Shown: in pieces, positions 10,763 to 19,613 of the stretch | Position numbering within the stretch: position 1 is the first letter of the stretch | How the letters are laid out: every line of letters begins with the position of its first letter | IMG/VR virus record: IMGVR_UViG_3300028361_000101 | Span: 1 to 27,563 of that record | Strand: one strand, 5' to 3' | DNA length: 27,563 nt | DNA from: a virus | Translations under genes and position numbers: made by a program | The notes under the pieces: model-generated | Told to the model about the DNA's origin: nothing | Seen by the model: the letters and a program-made list of their open reading frames with translations, nothing else | The model's database searches: none

Positions 10763-13277
10763 CGGCGGCGGCTTCAGCCAAGAAGAGATCGACCTGCTGC
10801 TGGACAACGTGGACCAGCTGAGTGAATCCGAACTTCAGGAGCTCGAGGGTATTGTCAGCGATCTCGCAGAGCGCCAGCGCGTGCAAACGCTGCGCAACGA
10901 CCTGATTAGCTTCTGCCAACACATGCAGGACGATTATAAGGTGGGCGGGCACCACAAACGCCTTGCCAACTTGCTCGAGGACATTGAGGCCCGGCGAAAA
11001 GACCGCATCTGCGTGTCGATCCCGCCCCGCCACGGCAAGTCCCAGCTCGTGTCTATATACTACGCTGCGTGGTACATGGGTCGAAACCCGTCCCACAAGG
11101 TGATGTTGGTGTCGCACACCACGGATCTCGCCGTGGACTTCGGGCGCAAGATTCGAAACCTGATCGCCACGGACAAATACCGCGAAGTTTTTCCCGATGT
11201 GGCGCTGGCCAGCGACAGCAAGAGTGCGGGCCGGTGGAACACAAATCAAGGTGGCGAGTTCTTCGCTGCGGGCGTTGGCTCGGCGCTGGCCGGGCGTGGT
11301 GCGCACCTGCTGCTCGTCGACGATCCGCACGCGTTGCAGATCGACACTCAGATCCCCACCACTGAGGGGTTCAAGGCTATGAAGGATGTTCAGGTCGGGG
11401 ACTATGTGTTCGGGCCGGATGGGGAGCCGACCTGTGTTGTGGCGAAGTCGGACATATGGCACGACCGGGAGCTCTATAGTGTCGTGACGAGCGACGGCGA
11501 GGAGATAGTCTGCGATGCCGCGCATTTGTGGGGCGTGAATAGCGACACCAGCCTGTCCAAGGCAAAGGTCTATAACTTCACAACCGAGTATCTGGCAAAT
11601 TGGCCGAAGGCAAACCGCCCGGTGCTCCCGCGACACCAGCCCGTGCAGTACGCCGCGAAGGCGTTACCGGTTGACCCGTGGGTTCTCGGGGCGTGGCTTG
11701 GTGACGGCACCTCATCTTCGGGTAAAATGACAGCCCACCCCGACGATCAGGACCACATCAAGAGCGAAATACGGAAGGCCGGGTATGATATGTCCGCAAA
11801 CTCGGCCGACGGGTTTACGTTCAACGTGCTCGGGTTGATGAAGCAGCTGCGCGCTCTGGGCGTGCTGAACAACAAGCATATCCCGGAAGCCTATCTCACG
11901 GCTTCAGTGGAGCAGCGCATGGCCCTGCTTCAGGGGTTGGTGGACACCGACGGCTCGGTAAATGCAGCCACGGGCCAGACCGGGTTCTACAACTGCAACC
12001 GGGCGCTTGTGGATGGGGTCAAGGAGATACTGCACTCTCTCGGTGTCAAGGCGACGGTGCGGACGTACCACGACACACGCGGCCGCTACGCCACCGTGCG
12101 GCCGAACCACAGGGTCATGTGGAAGCTGGCAGACAGCGCTAGGATGCCACGTAAGGCCCGGTACTGCCGGACTCCTATGGACAAGCGGTCCCGTAGCATT
12201 GAGGTCGAGAACACCGGCGCCAGAGGATCGGTGCAGTGCCTCACGGTTGAGCGGAGTGACGGGCTATTTCTATGCGGCCGGTCCTATGTCGTGACGCACA
12301 ATTCAGAACAGGACATCCTGAACGGCAACTACAGCGTGTTCGACAAGGCCTATGAGTGGTTCACCTTCGGTGCGCGGACCCGCCTCATGCCGTATGGTGC
12401 CGTTGCCATCGTGCACACGCGCTGGGCGCCGCAGGATTTGATCGGGCGCGTTGTGGCAGACATGGCCAAGAACGAGGGCGCCGACCAGTACGAGGTCTTC
12501 GAGTTCCCTGCGATTCTGACCGTCGAGGACCCGGATACGGGAGACACGGTTGAGCGGGCCTTGTGGCCAGAGTTCTTTGACATCCCTGCGTTGCTGCGCA
12601 CCAAGGCCAGCATGCCCACATATCAGTGGAACGCGCAGTATCAGCAGCAGCCAACGTCCGAGGAAGCCGCCATCGTGAAGCGGGAGTGGTGGCGCCTGTG
12701 GCTGAAGGACCAGCCCCCGCCCTGTGATTATATCATCGCCTCGCTGGACGCCGCGGCCGAGACCCACAACCGGGCAGACTATACATCGCTGACGGTGTGG
12801 GGCGTGTTCATGAACGAGGAGGAGGGGCATCACCAGCTGATGCTGCTCCATGCGATCAAGGAGCGGCTGGAGTTCCCGGAGCTCAAACGCATAGCACTCG
12901 AGGTCTACAAGGAGTGGGAGCCGGACGCGTTCATCGTGGAGAAGAAGTCTGCGGGCGTGGCGCTCTACCAAGAACTGCGGCGCACCGGGCTGCCGGTCCA
13001 AGAGTACACCCCGCACCGTGGCACGGGCGACAAGATGGTGCGTCTCAACTCCGTGGCCGACATTATATCGTCAGGTCTCGTCTGGACGCCGGACCGGCGC
13101 TGGGCCGAGGAGGTCGTCGAAGAAGTGGCTGCGTTCCCGTTCGGGCCAAACGATGACCACGTCGACAGCACGGTGATGGCCTTGCTGCGGTTCCGCCAAG
13201 GGGGCTTCATCGCCTTGCCAACGGACGAGATTGACGAGCCAGAGTATACCCTGCCCATGCGGGAGGGCTATTATTGA
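10755..13277 (+). CDS. terL: Terminase large subunit interrupted by an intein
   Basis: This 840-residue precursor of the packaging ATPase-nuclease comprises 516 host-protein residues and a 324-residue intein. Extein features are a Walker A-like IPPRHGKS near residues 89-96, Walker B HLLLVDD directly before the intein, a TRW motif after it, and RNase H-like nuclease acidic residues in ASLDAA, FIVEKKSAG and DDHVDS. The DDPH|S insertion point is the conserved DDPHS motif of this terminase family. After splicing it would have a normal TerL length. I prefer the ATG at 10755, which overlaps the TerS stop as ATGCTTGA, over an ATG nine codons upstream. It drives ATP-powered packaging and cuts concatemeric DNA. 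Confidence 0.9.
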   Translation: MLDGGGFSQEEIDLLLDNVDQLSESELQELEGIVSDLAERQRVQTLRNDLISFCQHMQDDYKVGGHHKRLANLLEDIEARRKDRICVSIPPRHGKSQLVSIYYAAWYMGRNPSHKVMLVSHTTDLAVDFGRKIRNLIATDKYREVFPDVALASDSKSAGRWNTNQGGEFFAAGVGSALAGRGAHLLLVDDPHALQIDTQIPTTEGFKAMKDVQVGDYVFGPDGEPTCVVAKSDIWHDRELYSVVTSDGEEIVCDAAHLWGVNSDTSLSKAKVYNFTTEYLANWPKANRPVLPRHQPVQYAAKALPVDPWVLGAWLGDGTSSSGKMTAHPDDQDHIKSEIRKAGYDMSANSADGFTFNVLGLMKQLRALGVLNNKHIPEAYLTASVEQRMALLQGLVDTDGSVNAATGQTGFYNCNRALVDGVKEILHSLGVKATVRTYHDTRGRYATVRPNHRVMWKLADSARMPRKARYCRTPMDKRSRSIEVENTGARGSVQCLTVERSDGLFLCGRSYVVTHNSEQDILNGNYSVFDKAYEWFTFGARTRLMPYGAVAIVHTRWAPQDLIGRVVADMAKNEGADQYEVFEFPAILTVEDPDTGDTVERALWPEFFDIPALLRTKASMPTYQWNAQYQQQPTSEEAAIVKREWWRLWLKDQPPPCDYIIASLDAAAETHNRADYTSLTVWGVFMNEEEGHHQLMLLHAIKERLEFPELKRIALEVYKEWEPDAFIVEKKSAGVALYQELRRTGLPVQEYTPHRGTGDKMVRLNSVADIISSGLVWTPDRRWAEEVVEEVAAFPFGPNDDHVDSTVMALLRFRQGGFIALPTDEIDEPEYTLPMREGYY
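11331..12302 (+). mobile_element. Class 3-type intein with LAGLIDADG endonuclease
   Basis: This is a 324-residue in-frame insertion between DDPH and Ser of TerL. It starts with Ala instead of Cys or Ser and ends THN before the +1 Ser. The class 3 signature is present: Trp67 two residues after the block B His65 (AAHLW), Cys303 at block F position 4 (VQCLTV) and Thr322 before the terminal His-Asn. In class 3 inteins the block F Cys, not residue 1, attacks the N-terminal splice junction. The middle has two LAGLIDADG motifs, LGAWLGDG (Asp125) and LVDTDG (Asp207), both with their acidic residue. Splicing and homing functions both look intact. Confidence 0.9.
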
Positions 13278-13288
13278 CACACCCACAC

Positions 13289-13297
13289 TGTTATAGT
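13289..13297 (+). promoter_or_regulatory. Extended -10 sequence upstream of the portal gene
   Basis: TGTTATAGT has the TGn extension and five of six -10 bases in the 55-bp TerL-portal gap. A nearby TTGACA (13274-13279) is only 12 bp from it, too close to be its -35. Possible internal late promoter. Confidence 0.35.
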
Positions 13298-13332
13298 GCC
13301 GCGACAGCACACACTCCGCAGGAGACTCCGAG

Positions 13333-15840
13333 ATGGCCGTGACCAAACCAATGACCCCGTTTGACGTTGAAATTGGGGAAAATCCCGAGCTCGAGACGCT
13401 TGATTTCGATATGCCTGACGACGCCAACATCACCAAGATGGCGACCGAGGACGGCGAGATTATCATCGAGTTTGGTGATGATCTGTCGAATGACGAGGAT
13501 GCGGAGGTCGTGGACCTACCGCACGACACCAACTTCGCCGATATCATGGAAGACGGCGAGCTGCAGTCGTTGGCGGCCGATCTGGTGGCGGACTTTATGT
13601 CGGACCGCACGAGCCGCAAGGAGTGGGCCAGCGCCTATATCAAGGGTCTTGACCTGCTGGGGATGAAGATTGAGGACCGCACGATACCGTGGCAGGGTGC
13701 CTCCGGTGTGTTCCACCCAATGCTGGCCGAGTCTGTGGTGCGCTTCCAAGCGCAGGCCATGAGCGAGATGATGCCCGCCGCCGGGCCGGTAAACACCAAG
13801 ACTGTTGGCAAGATGACCCGCGAGAAGTTCGAGCAGTCCGTGCGGGTCAAGAACGAGCTAAACTATCTCATCACCGAGGAGATGGTCGAGTATCGCGACG
13901 AGATGGAGCAGATGACGTTCCGGCTGCCGCTGGCGGGCTCCGCGTTCAAAAAGGTCTACTATGACCCGCTGCTGGAGCGGCCGGTGTCTGTGTTTGTGCC
14001 GGCAGAAGACTTCGTCATCGCCTACGGCGCGTCAAACCTCGAGTCCTGCCCACGCTACACGCACATCATGAAGAAGGACCCTAACGAGGTCCTCAAACTG
14101 CAGGTGTCCGGGTTCTACCGCGACGTGGACTTGCCCGAGGCTGCGGCCGAAAGCAGTGAGATCCAAGAAAAATACGACGAGCTCGAGGGCAACGAGACAT
14201 CTCTGTCTGACGACGACCGGCACACGCTGCTCGAGATGCACGTCGACATTGACCTGCCAGAGCCGTTCGGGGACGAGGATCGCATCGCGCGGCCATACGT
14301 CGTGACGATCGACCTGACGTCAAAAACCATCTTGGCCATCCGCCGGAATTGGTATGAGGACGACGACAAGAAGCGCAAGCGCATGCACTTCGTGCACTAT
14401 TCATACCTGCCGGGCCTTGGGTTCTACGGCACGGGGCTGATCCACCTCATCGGCGGTCTGGCCAAGTCTGCCACGTCAATCATGCGTCAGCTTGTCGACG
14501 CGGGCACGCTGTCAAACTTACCTGCAGGTCTCAAGACGCGCGGCATGCGCATCAAGGGCGACAACGGGCCGCTGACCCCGGGCGAGTTCCGGGACGTCGA
14601 CGTGCCGGCCGGGACCATCCGCGACAACATCTTCCCGCTACCGTTCAAAGAACCGTCGGGTGTGCTCTATCAGCTACTGGGCAACATCGTCGATGAGGGC
14701 CGCCGCATCGGCTCCGTGGCCGACATCCAAGTGGGTGACATGAGCGCGAACGCGCCTGTGGGCACCACGCTGGCGCTGATGGAGCGGTCGATGAAGGTCA
14801 TGTCGGGGGTCCAAGCCCGCATGCACGCCGCGATGCACAAAGAGCTGCGCATCCTTGCCCGGGTGGTGCACGACTTCATGCCCGACGAGTACGCCTACGA
14901 GGTGGAGGGCAGCTTCAGCCGTCTGGTGGACTTCGACGCCAAAGTGGTTGACGTCATCCCTGTCTCCGATCCAAACGCCTCGACAATGGCGCAGCGCATC
15001 GTGCAGTATCAGGCCGCCCTGCAGCTCGCGCAGCAGTCGCCACAGCTCTACGATATGGGCAAACTCCACCGGCAGATGCTCGAGGTGATGGGCATCCAAG
15101 ACGCCGACCAGATCATCAAGCTGTCGGAAGATATCGCGCCGAAAGACCCGGTCAGCGAGAATATGGCGATTTTGCGGCAAGAGCCCGTCAAAGCGTTCCT
15201 CTACCAAGACCACGAGGCCCACCTCGCAGTGCACATGGCAGCTATGCAGGACCCCAAGCTCCAGCAGCTTGTGGGCCAGTCGCCGTTCGCCGCGGCAATC
15301 GGGGCTGCCATGGCCGCGCATATCACCGAGCACGTGGCGTTCCAGTACCGCAAAGATCTGGAGAAGCAGCTGGGCGTGCCCATGCCGCCAGAAGAAGATC
15401 CGCTGCCCGAGGATGTCGAGGTTCAGCTGTCTCAGGCGACAGCCATGGCCGCGCAGAAACTCTTGCAGGGCAATCAGGCCGAGGCCGCGCAGCAGCAGGC
15501 CGAGCAGGAAGCGCAGAACCCGCTGACGCAGATCCAGATGAAAGAGCTGGAGATCAAGGACCGCGCGCAGACGCTCAAAGAAACGATCGCCCAGCACGAG
15601 ATGGCGCTGGAGAAGGCCAAGCTAGAGCTCGACATGGCCAACAAGACGGCCAACATCGAGGTGCAGCGTGAGCGCATCGCAGCCGAAGACGAGCGTGAGG
15701 GCGCCCGGGTCGGCGTCCGTCTGGCCACGCAGATCGCGTCAAACAACAGTGCCGAGACGCGCGAAGCGATGAAGGCCGGTACCGAACTGTCCAAGGAGGC
15801 TGTCAAAGGTCGCATGGGCCGCAACAGCGGGGGTGAGTGA
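13333..15840 (+). CDS. Portal protein
   Basis: This 835-residue protein is in the expected position after the terminase. The segment RTIPWQGASGVFHPMLAES, followed by FQAQAMSEMMPA and KNELNYLITEEM (residues about 115-185), matches large portal proteins of short-tailed marine phages. It forms the dodecameric ring through which DNA enters the head. The first 60 residues are acidic. The last 130 residues are a Gln/Glu/Ala/Lys-rich coiled coil (AQKLLQGNQAEAAQQQAEQE onward), longer than the core fold needs and possibly involved in capsid nucleation or ejection. The ATG follows AGGAGACTCCGAG. The stop overlaps the next gene by one base. Confidence 0.85.
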   Translation: MAVTKPMTPFDVEIGENPELETLDFDMPDDANITKMATEDGEIIIEFGDDLSNDEDAEVVDLPHDTNFADIMEDGELQSLAADLVADFMSDRTSRKEWASAYIKGLDLLGMKIEDRTIPWQGASGVFHPMLAESVVRFQAQAMSEMMPAAGPVNTKTVGKMTREKFEQSVRVKNELNYLITEEMVEYRDEMEQMTFRLPLAGSAFKKVYYDPLLERPVSVFVPAEDFVIAYGASNLESCPRYTHIMKKDPNEVLKLQVSGFYRDVDLPEAAAESSEIQEKYDELEGNETSLSDDDRHTLLEMHVDIDLPEPFGDEDRIARPYVVTIDLTSKTILAIRRNWYEDDDKKRKRMHFVHYSYLPGLGFYGTGLIHLIGGLAKSATSIMRQLVDAGTLSNLPAGLKTRGMRIKGDNGPLTPGEFRDVDVPAGTIRDNIFPLPFKEPSGVLYQLLGNIVDEGRRIGSVADIQVGDMSANAPVGTTLALMERSMKVMSGVQARMHAAMHKELRILARVVHDFMPDEYAYEVEGSFSRLVDFDAKVVDVIPVSDPNASTMAQRIVQYQAALQLAQQSPQLYDMGKLHRQMLEVMGIQDADQIIKLSEDIAPKDPVSENMAILRQEPVKAFLYQDHEAHLAVHMAAMQDPKLQQLVGQSPFAAAIGAAMAAHITEHVAFQYRKDLEKQLGVPMPPEEDPLPEDVEVQLSQATAMAAQKLLQGNQAEAAQQQAEQEAQNPLTQIQMKELEIKDRAQTLKETIAQHEMALEKAKLELDMANKTANIEVQRERIAAEDEREGARVGVRLATQIASNNSAETREAMKAGTELSKEAVKGRMGRNSGGE

Positions 15841-16028
15841 TGGAAGATAGTGTATTTGGCCTGCTCTACCGCCGCATCCGCGAGAAGAGGGGGCCCTTGG
15901 CAGACTATCTGACGCAGGGGGGTGCCAAGAACTACGAGGACTATGTCAGGGTATCGGCGCAACACGGCGCGTTGGTCGATATCGAAGAAGACATAAAAGA
16001 GCTGGAAAAGCGGTTTATGGACCAGTAA
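15840..16028 (+). CDS. Small hypothetical protein after the portal
   Basis: This 62-residue protein begins MEDSVFGLLYRRIREKRG and ends in an acidic helical stretch (VDIEEDIKELEKRFMDQ) that could form a coiled coil. The ATG overlaps the portal stop in a TGATG arrangement, with a GGGGGTGAG upstream, so translation is coupled to the portal. No family recognised. A role in head assembly is inferred from position only. Confidence 0.65.
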   Translation: MEDSVFGLLYRRIREKRGPLADYLTQGGAKNYEDYVRVSAQHGALVDIEEDIKELEKRFMDQ

Positions 16029-16095
16029 GCTGCTCGACATTCGCGGATGGGCCGCGCACGGCAACGGTGGGCCGAAAACCACTGCAGAGGTGAAC

Positions 16096-16464
16096 ATGTA
16101 CGCTGCAAATAAAGTCGAGGACGAAGACCTCAAAGCTAAACTTCCCGAACCCGTAGGCTACAAGATCTTGATCGCCGTCCCGGAGATCAACGAGAAGACC
16201 GAGGGTGGTCTTTATATGCCCGACAAACTGAAGCAAGCCGAAGAGACCGCGTCGATCATTGGCTTTGTCCTCAAGGTCGGTGTCGAAGCCTACTCAGACC
16301 CGGCAAAATTCCCGGACGGACCGTGGTGCAAAGAGGGCGATTTCATCATCTTTCGCTCGTATTCCGGCACCCGATTCAAGGTGTTGGGCAAAGAGTTCCG
16401 CATCATCAACGATGATACAGTCGAAGCCGTAGTGGAGGACCCTCGCGGGTATAGCAGAGCATGA
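16096..16464 (+). CDS. GroES-like co-chaperonin
   Basis: This 122-residue protein has the Cpn10 beta-barrel pattern. A GYKILIAVPEI strand comes first, then a mobile-loop-like segment EKTEGGLYMPDKLKQ, then TASIIGFVLKVG, GDFIIFRSYSGTRFKV and a final DDTVEAVVEDP. GroES-type proteins cap the host GroEL ring; phage versions such as T4 gp31 allow folding of capsid proteins. Its position between portal and scaffold genes supports a capsid-folding role. The ATG at 16096 was chosen over a GTG two codons upstream because AGAGGTGAAC precedes it. Its stop overlaps the scaffold start as ATGA. Confidence 0.85.
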   Translation: MYAANKVEDEDLKAKLPEPVGYKILIAVPEINEKTEGGLYMPDKLKQAEETASIIGFVLKVGVEAYSDPAKFPDGPWCKEGDFIIFRSYSGTRFKVLGKEFRIINDDTVEAVVEDPRGYSRA

Positions 16465-17384
16465 ACAACGCAGTTGAAAACGAAGACTTCGAGATCGAAG
16501 ACAGCAAGTTTGAGATTGAGATCGAGGACGATACCCCTGCTGAAGACCGCGGCAAACCTCGCCGTCCGGAAGGCGCCGCCCCCGACGTGCCCGAGGACGA
16601 TGAGCTCGAGAGCTACAGCGACGGTGTCAAAAAGCGCATCAGCAAGCTGAAGTACGAGTTCCACGAGGAACGCCGTGCCAAGGAAGAGGCTGTACGCATC
16701 CGCGAAGAGGCGATTCGTTTCGCTGAATCTCAGAAGCGTGAAGTTGACGCCATGCGCAAGCGTCTGAGCGAAGGCCAAGGTGCTGTCGTCACGCAGGCCA
16801 AGGCCCGGGTTGAGACCCAGCTGGACAGCGCCAAAGCTAAGTTCAAGCAGGCCTATGAGGCTGGCGACGCTGACGCGATGCTCGATGCCCAGACAAAGCT
16901 CAATGACCTACAAAACGAGATGTACCGGCTGACGAGCTACAGGCCCGCGCCGGCAGAAGCGTCCAGTCCGGCCCCGCAAGCGGCTACCCCTGCGTCCTCC
17001 CCGCAGGTCCCAAAGCCGCCACAGCGTGCGCTGGACTGGGCACAGAGCAACCCGTGGTTCCAAACCGATGAAGAGATGACGGGATACGCATACGGAGTAC
17101 ATGAAAAGCTCGTAAAGAGCGGAGTTGATCCGAACAGCGAAACGTACTACACTCAAATAGACGCTGCGGTTCGCCGCACGTTTCCTGATAAGTTTGACGA
17201 GCCTGAACCCGAGGTGAAGACGCAGGCACGTACAACTGGCTCAGTGGTTGCCCCGACGGCTCGTTCGTCGAAAACGCCACGCAAGGTCGTCCTCACCCAG
17301 TCTGCGGTGGCTCTCGCCAAGCGCCTTGGACTGACCCCTGAACAATACGCGGCGCAACTTATGAAGGAAAAGACCAATGGTTGA
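16461..17384 (+). CDS. Capsid scaffolding protein
   Basis: This 307-residue acidic protein sits upstream of the capsid genes. The first 55 residues are strongly acidic. Residues 60-150 form a long charged coiled coil (RISKLKYEFHEERRAKEE onward). A Pro/Ala/Ser-rich linker and a C-terminal helical domain follow. The charge pattern, coiled coil and gene order are typical of internal scaffolding proteins, which direct procapsid assembly and are then lost. No protease motif is visible. Its ATG overlaps the co-chaperonin stop by four bases. Confidence 0.75.
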   Translation: MNNAVENEDFEIEDSKFEIEIEDDTPAEDRGKPRRPEGAAPDVPEDDELESYSDGVKKRISKLKYEFHEERRAKEEAVRIREEAIRFAESQKREVDAMRKRLSEGQGAVVTQAKARVETQLDSAKAKFKQAYEAGDADAMLDAQTKLNDLQNEMYRLTSYRPAPAEASSPAPQAATPASSPQVPKPPQRALDWAQSNPWFQTDEEMTGYAYGVHEKLVKSGVDPNSETYYTQIDAAVRRTFPDKFDEPEPEVKTQARTTGSVVAPTARSSKTPRKVVLTQSAVALAKRLGLTPEQYAAQLMKEKTNG

Positions 17385-17823
17385 TCGGACACCACGCACC
17401 CAAGAGACGCGCGAAGTAACGCAACGCAAGTCCACGTGGAAGCGACAATCAGTTATCCCTGCCCCCGAACCTCGCGACGGACTCAAGTTCCGCTGGATTC
17501 GCACATCATCTTTGGGCAACATGGATAACATGAACGTCTCCCGCCGGTTCCGTGAAGGATATGTGCCGGTCAAGGCCGAGGATTTTCCTGAACTGAAAGT
17601 TCTTTCCGATGTGGGCTCACGCTTCAAAGGGAACATCGAGGTTGGTGGTCTGCTTCTATGCAGCATCGCCGCGGACCTCGCAGACGATCGTGTTTACGGA
17701 CAACTAGGTGAGGCGCAAGCCCAAATGGAAGCCGTCGACAGCAATTTCATGCGTGAAAACGATCCGCGCATGCCCGTTCTCCGCCCTGAGCGATCCACTC
17801 GCCAGACCAATTTTGGCAAGTAA
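17377..17823 (+). CDS. Hypothetical head-module protein (148 aa)
   Basis: This 148-residue basic protein lies between scaffold and decoration-like genes. It has an Arg/Thr-rich N-terminus, then a strand-rich centre (KFRWIRTSSLGNMDNMNVSR, EGYVPVKAEDFP) and a helix before an Arg-rich C-terminus. Family unknown to me. The ATG follows AAGGAAAAGACCA and overlaps the scaffold stop by eight bases. It is probably a minor head protein by position. Confidence 0.65.
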   Translation: MVDRTPRTQETREVTQRKSTWKRQSVIPAPEPRDGLKFRWIRTSSLGNMDNMNVSRRFREGYVPVKAEDFPELKVLSDVGSRFKGNIEVGGLLLCSIAADLADDRVYGQLGEAQAQMEAVDSNFMRENDPRMPVLRPERSTRQTNFGK

Positions 17824-17860
17824 TACTTGCTACCCTGAAACCCGTTCTTAGGAGAGAAAC

Positions 17861-18523
17861 ATGGCTACTGTCGCCACTCCCTACGGCCTCCGCGCAGTCC
17901 AAGCGATTGGCGGACGTCCGTTCAGCGGTGGGACCATCCGTGAATATAAGGTGTCAGCCAACAACGCTGCCGCCATTTTCAACGGTGATCTCGTCGTACT
18001 TAGCTCTGCTGGTCAGCCTTCGGCTGTCGGTACCTCGCCCGTTGCTGTAAAAATCCCGGCTACCGCCGCGGACGCGACTGCGGGCATCGTTGGTGTGTGC
18101 GTTGGTGCACGCTACGTAAACTCGGAAGGCCAGCCCACAGAGAACCACTCTCTGCCGGCGAACCTTGTCACCGGTGGCGCCACGGAAGTGTTCGTCAAGG
18201 TGATGGACGACCCAGCTGCACTGTTCCAAGTCAAGGGCAGCGCTGCATTGGGCACGTTCAACTCTGGCACCGCTGGCTCCGGCTGGCCGGGCGCGATCGG
18301 CAAGAACGCCGCTCTGGGCTTCGGCACTGCGGGTAGCACGTCGACTGGCAACTCGGGGGCAAACCTCGTGGTTGGCACCAATGGGGCAAGCCTCGCTGCA
18401 ACGTCCACACTGGCCGTTCGCATCGTCGACATCGTCAAGGGTACTGAGGCGGACGCCTACCCTGAGTTCATCGTCAAGCTTAATGTCGGGGTTCACTCCT
18501 ACGACAATTCGCTTGGTGTATAA
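17861..18523 (+). CDS. Probable capsid decoration or minor head protein
   Basis: This 220-residue protein is rich in Gly, Ala, Val and Thr with many predicted beta strands, directly upstream of the major capsid gene. It starts ATVATPYGLRAVQAIGGRPF, a pattern I have seen in uncharacterised virion proteins of marine phages. Composition and location suggest a decoration or head-associated protein. The ATG follows AGGAGAGAAAC. Confidence 0.6.
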   Translation: MATVATPYGLRAVQAIGGRPFSGGTIREYKVSANNAAAIFNGDLVVLSSAGQPSAVGTSPVAVKIPATAADATAGIVGVCVGARYVNSEGQPTENHSLPANLVTGGATEVFVKVMDDPAALFQVKGSAALGTFNSGTAGSGWPGAIGKNAALGFGTAGSTSTGNSGANLVVGTNGASLAATSTLAVRIVDIVKGTEADAYPEFIVKLNVGVHSYDNSLGV

Positions 18524-18536
18524 GGAGGGTCATTGA

Positions 18537-19445
18537 ATGGCTACCATTTCACGTTCCCAAATGCTCAAAGAGCTGGTCCCCGGCCTGAACGCCTTGTTCG
18601 GGTTGGAGTACGCTAAGTACGAAGACGAGCACGCTGAGATCTACGAGACCGAAAATTCGGAGCGCAGCTTTGAAGAAGAAGTCAAGCTGTCGGGCTTCGG
18701 CGCGGCACCTGTGAAGTCGGAAGGCGGAAGCATTACGTACGACACAGCGCAGGAAGCTTTCACCGCACGCTACAACCACGAAACCGTGGCGATGGGCTTC
18801 TCGATCACCGAGGAAGCGATGGAAGACAACCTGTACGACTCGCTGTCCGCTCGTTACACCAAGGCGCTCGCGCGTGCCATGGCGTACACGAAGCAGGTCA
18901 AGGCAGCCTCGCTGCTGAACACCGGCTTCACCACGTTCACTGCCGGCGACGGTGTGACGCTGTTCAACACAGCGCACCCCACTGTTTCTGGTGCCACCAA
19001 CAACAACCGTCCGCTTGTTGACGCCGACCTGAACGAGACTTCTCTCGAGCAGTCTGTGATCGACATCGCGGCGTGGGTTGACGAACGTGGTCTGTTGATT
19101 GCAGCCCGTCCTCGCAAGCTGATCGTGCCCCCAGCACTGATGTTTGTAGCGACTCGCTTGATGCAGACTGAGCTGCGTCCAGCAACTGCTGACAACGACA
19201 CCAACGCACTGCGCGTCATGGGTTCGATTCCTGAAGGCCACAGCGTCAACCATTATCTGACCGATAATGACGCTTGGTTCATCAAGACAGATGTCCCCAA
19301 CGGCATGAAGCACTTTGCTCGTGTTGCGATGCAGACCGGTATGGAAGGCGACTTCGATAGCGGCAACGTGCGGTACAAGGCGCGTGAGCGTTACTCCTTC
19401 GGGACATCTGACCCGCTTGGCATGTACGCAAGCTCCGGCGCCTAA
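18537..19445 (+). CDS. Major capsid protein
   Basis: This 302-residue protein has features of HK97-fold capsid proteins of the Mu gpT-like group. An N-terminal helix (MLKELVPGLNALFGLEY) is followed by an extended E-loop region (EEEVKLSGFGAAPVKSEGG), a long spine helix (ARYTKALARAMAYTKQVKAA), and a P-domain-like segment containing RPRKLIVPPALMFVATRLM. The strong AAGGAGG before the ATG and an intrinsic terminator 18 bp after the stop fit a highly expressed product. The last residues are Ser-Ser-Gly-Ala. Confidence 0.9.
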   Translation: MATISRSQMLKELVPGLNALFGLEYAKYEDEHAEIYETENSERSFEEEVKLSGFGAAPVKSEGGSITYDTAQEAFTARYNHETVAMGFSITEEAMEDNLYDSLSARYTKALARAMAYTKQVKAASLLNTGFTTFTAGDGVTLFNTAHPTVSGATNNNRPLVDADLNETSLEQSVIDIAAWVDERGLLIAARPRKLIVPPALMFVATRLMQTELRPATADNDTNALRVMGSIPEGHSVNHYLTDNDAWFIKTDVPNGMKHFARVAMQTGMEGDFDSGNVRYKARERYSFGTSDPLGMYASSGA

Positions 19446-19463
19446 GGCGTAAACTCCACAGGG

Positions 19464-19492
19464 AAGGCCCGCTCCGGCGGGCCTTTTCTTTT
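19464..19492 (+). terminator. Rho-independent terminator after the major capsid gene
   Basis: AAGGCCCGC-TCCG-GCGGGCCTT forms a 9-bp GC-rich stem with a 4-nt loop, followed by TTTTCTTTT. It would separate the head operon from the downstream genes. Confidence 0.9.
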
Positions 19493-19520
19493 GGACAGAC
19501 TGTTTTCTCTGTGCTAAGTT
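19492..19520 (+). promoter_or_regulatory. Promoter for downstream structural and lysis genes
   Basis: A -35 TGGACA (five of six matches) is spaced 17 bp from an extended -10 TGCTAAGTT, immediately after the capsid terminator and about 90 bp before the next gene. The -10 hexamer itself is weak. Confidence 0.45.
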
Positions 19521-19613
19521 GCAGGCAGGCAAAACTCAGCCATGCAGACAGGACGCCTACCTGACGCTACACAGACTGCACGGCGAAACCTTGTGTAGAA
19601 GGACCTGAATACA

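Noticed and set aside
13274-13297. TTGACA...TATAGT as a complete sigma70 promoter before the portal gene
   Set aside because: The spacer is only 12 bp. I kept only the extended -10 part, at low confidence.
14674-15597. 307-codon leftward ORF
   Set aside because: It is antisense to the portal gene, His/Leu-rich, with no start signal; a shadow of high-GC coding sequence.
18549-19532. 327-codon leftward ORF
   Set aside because: It is antisense to the major capsid gene and its composition is not protein-like.
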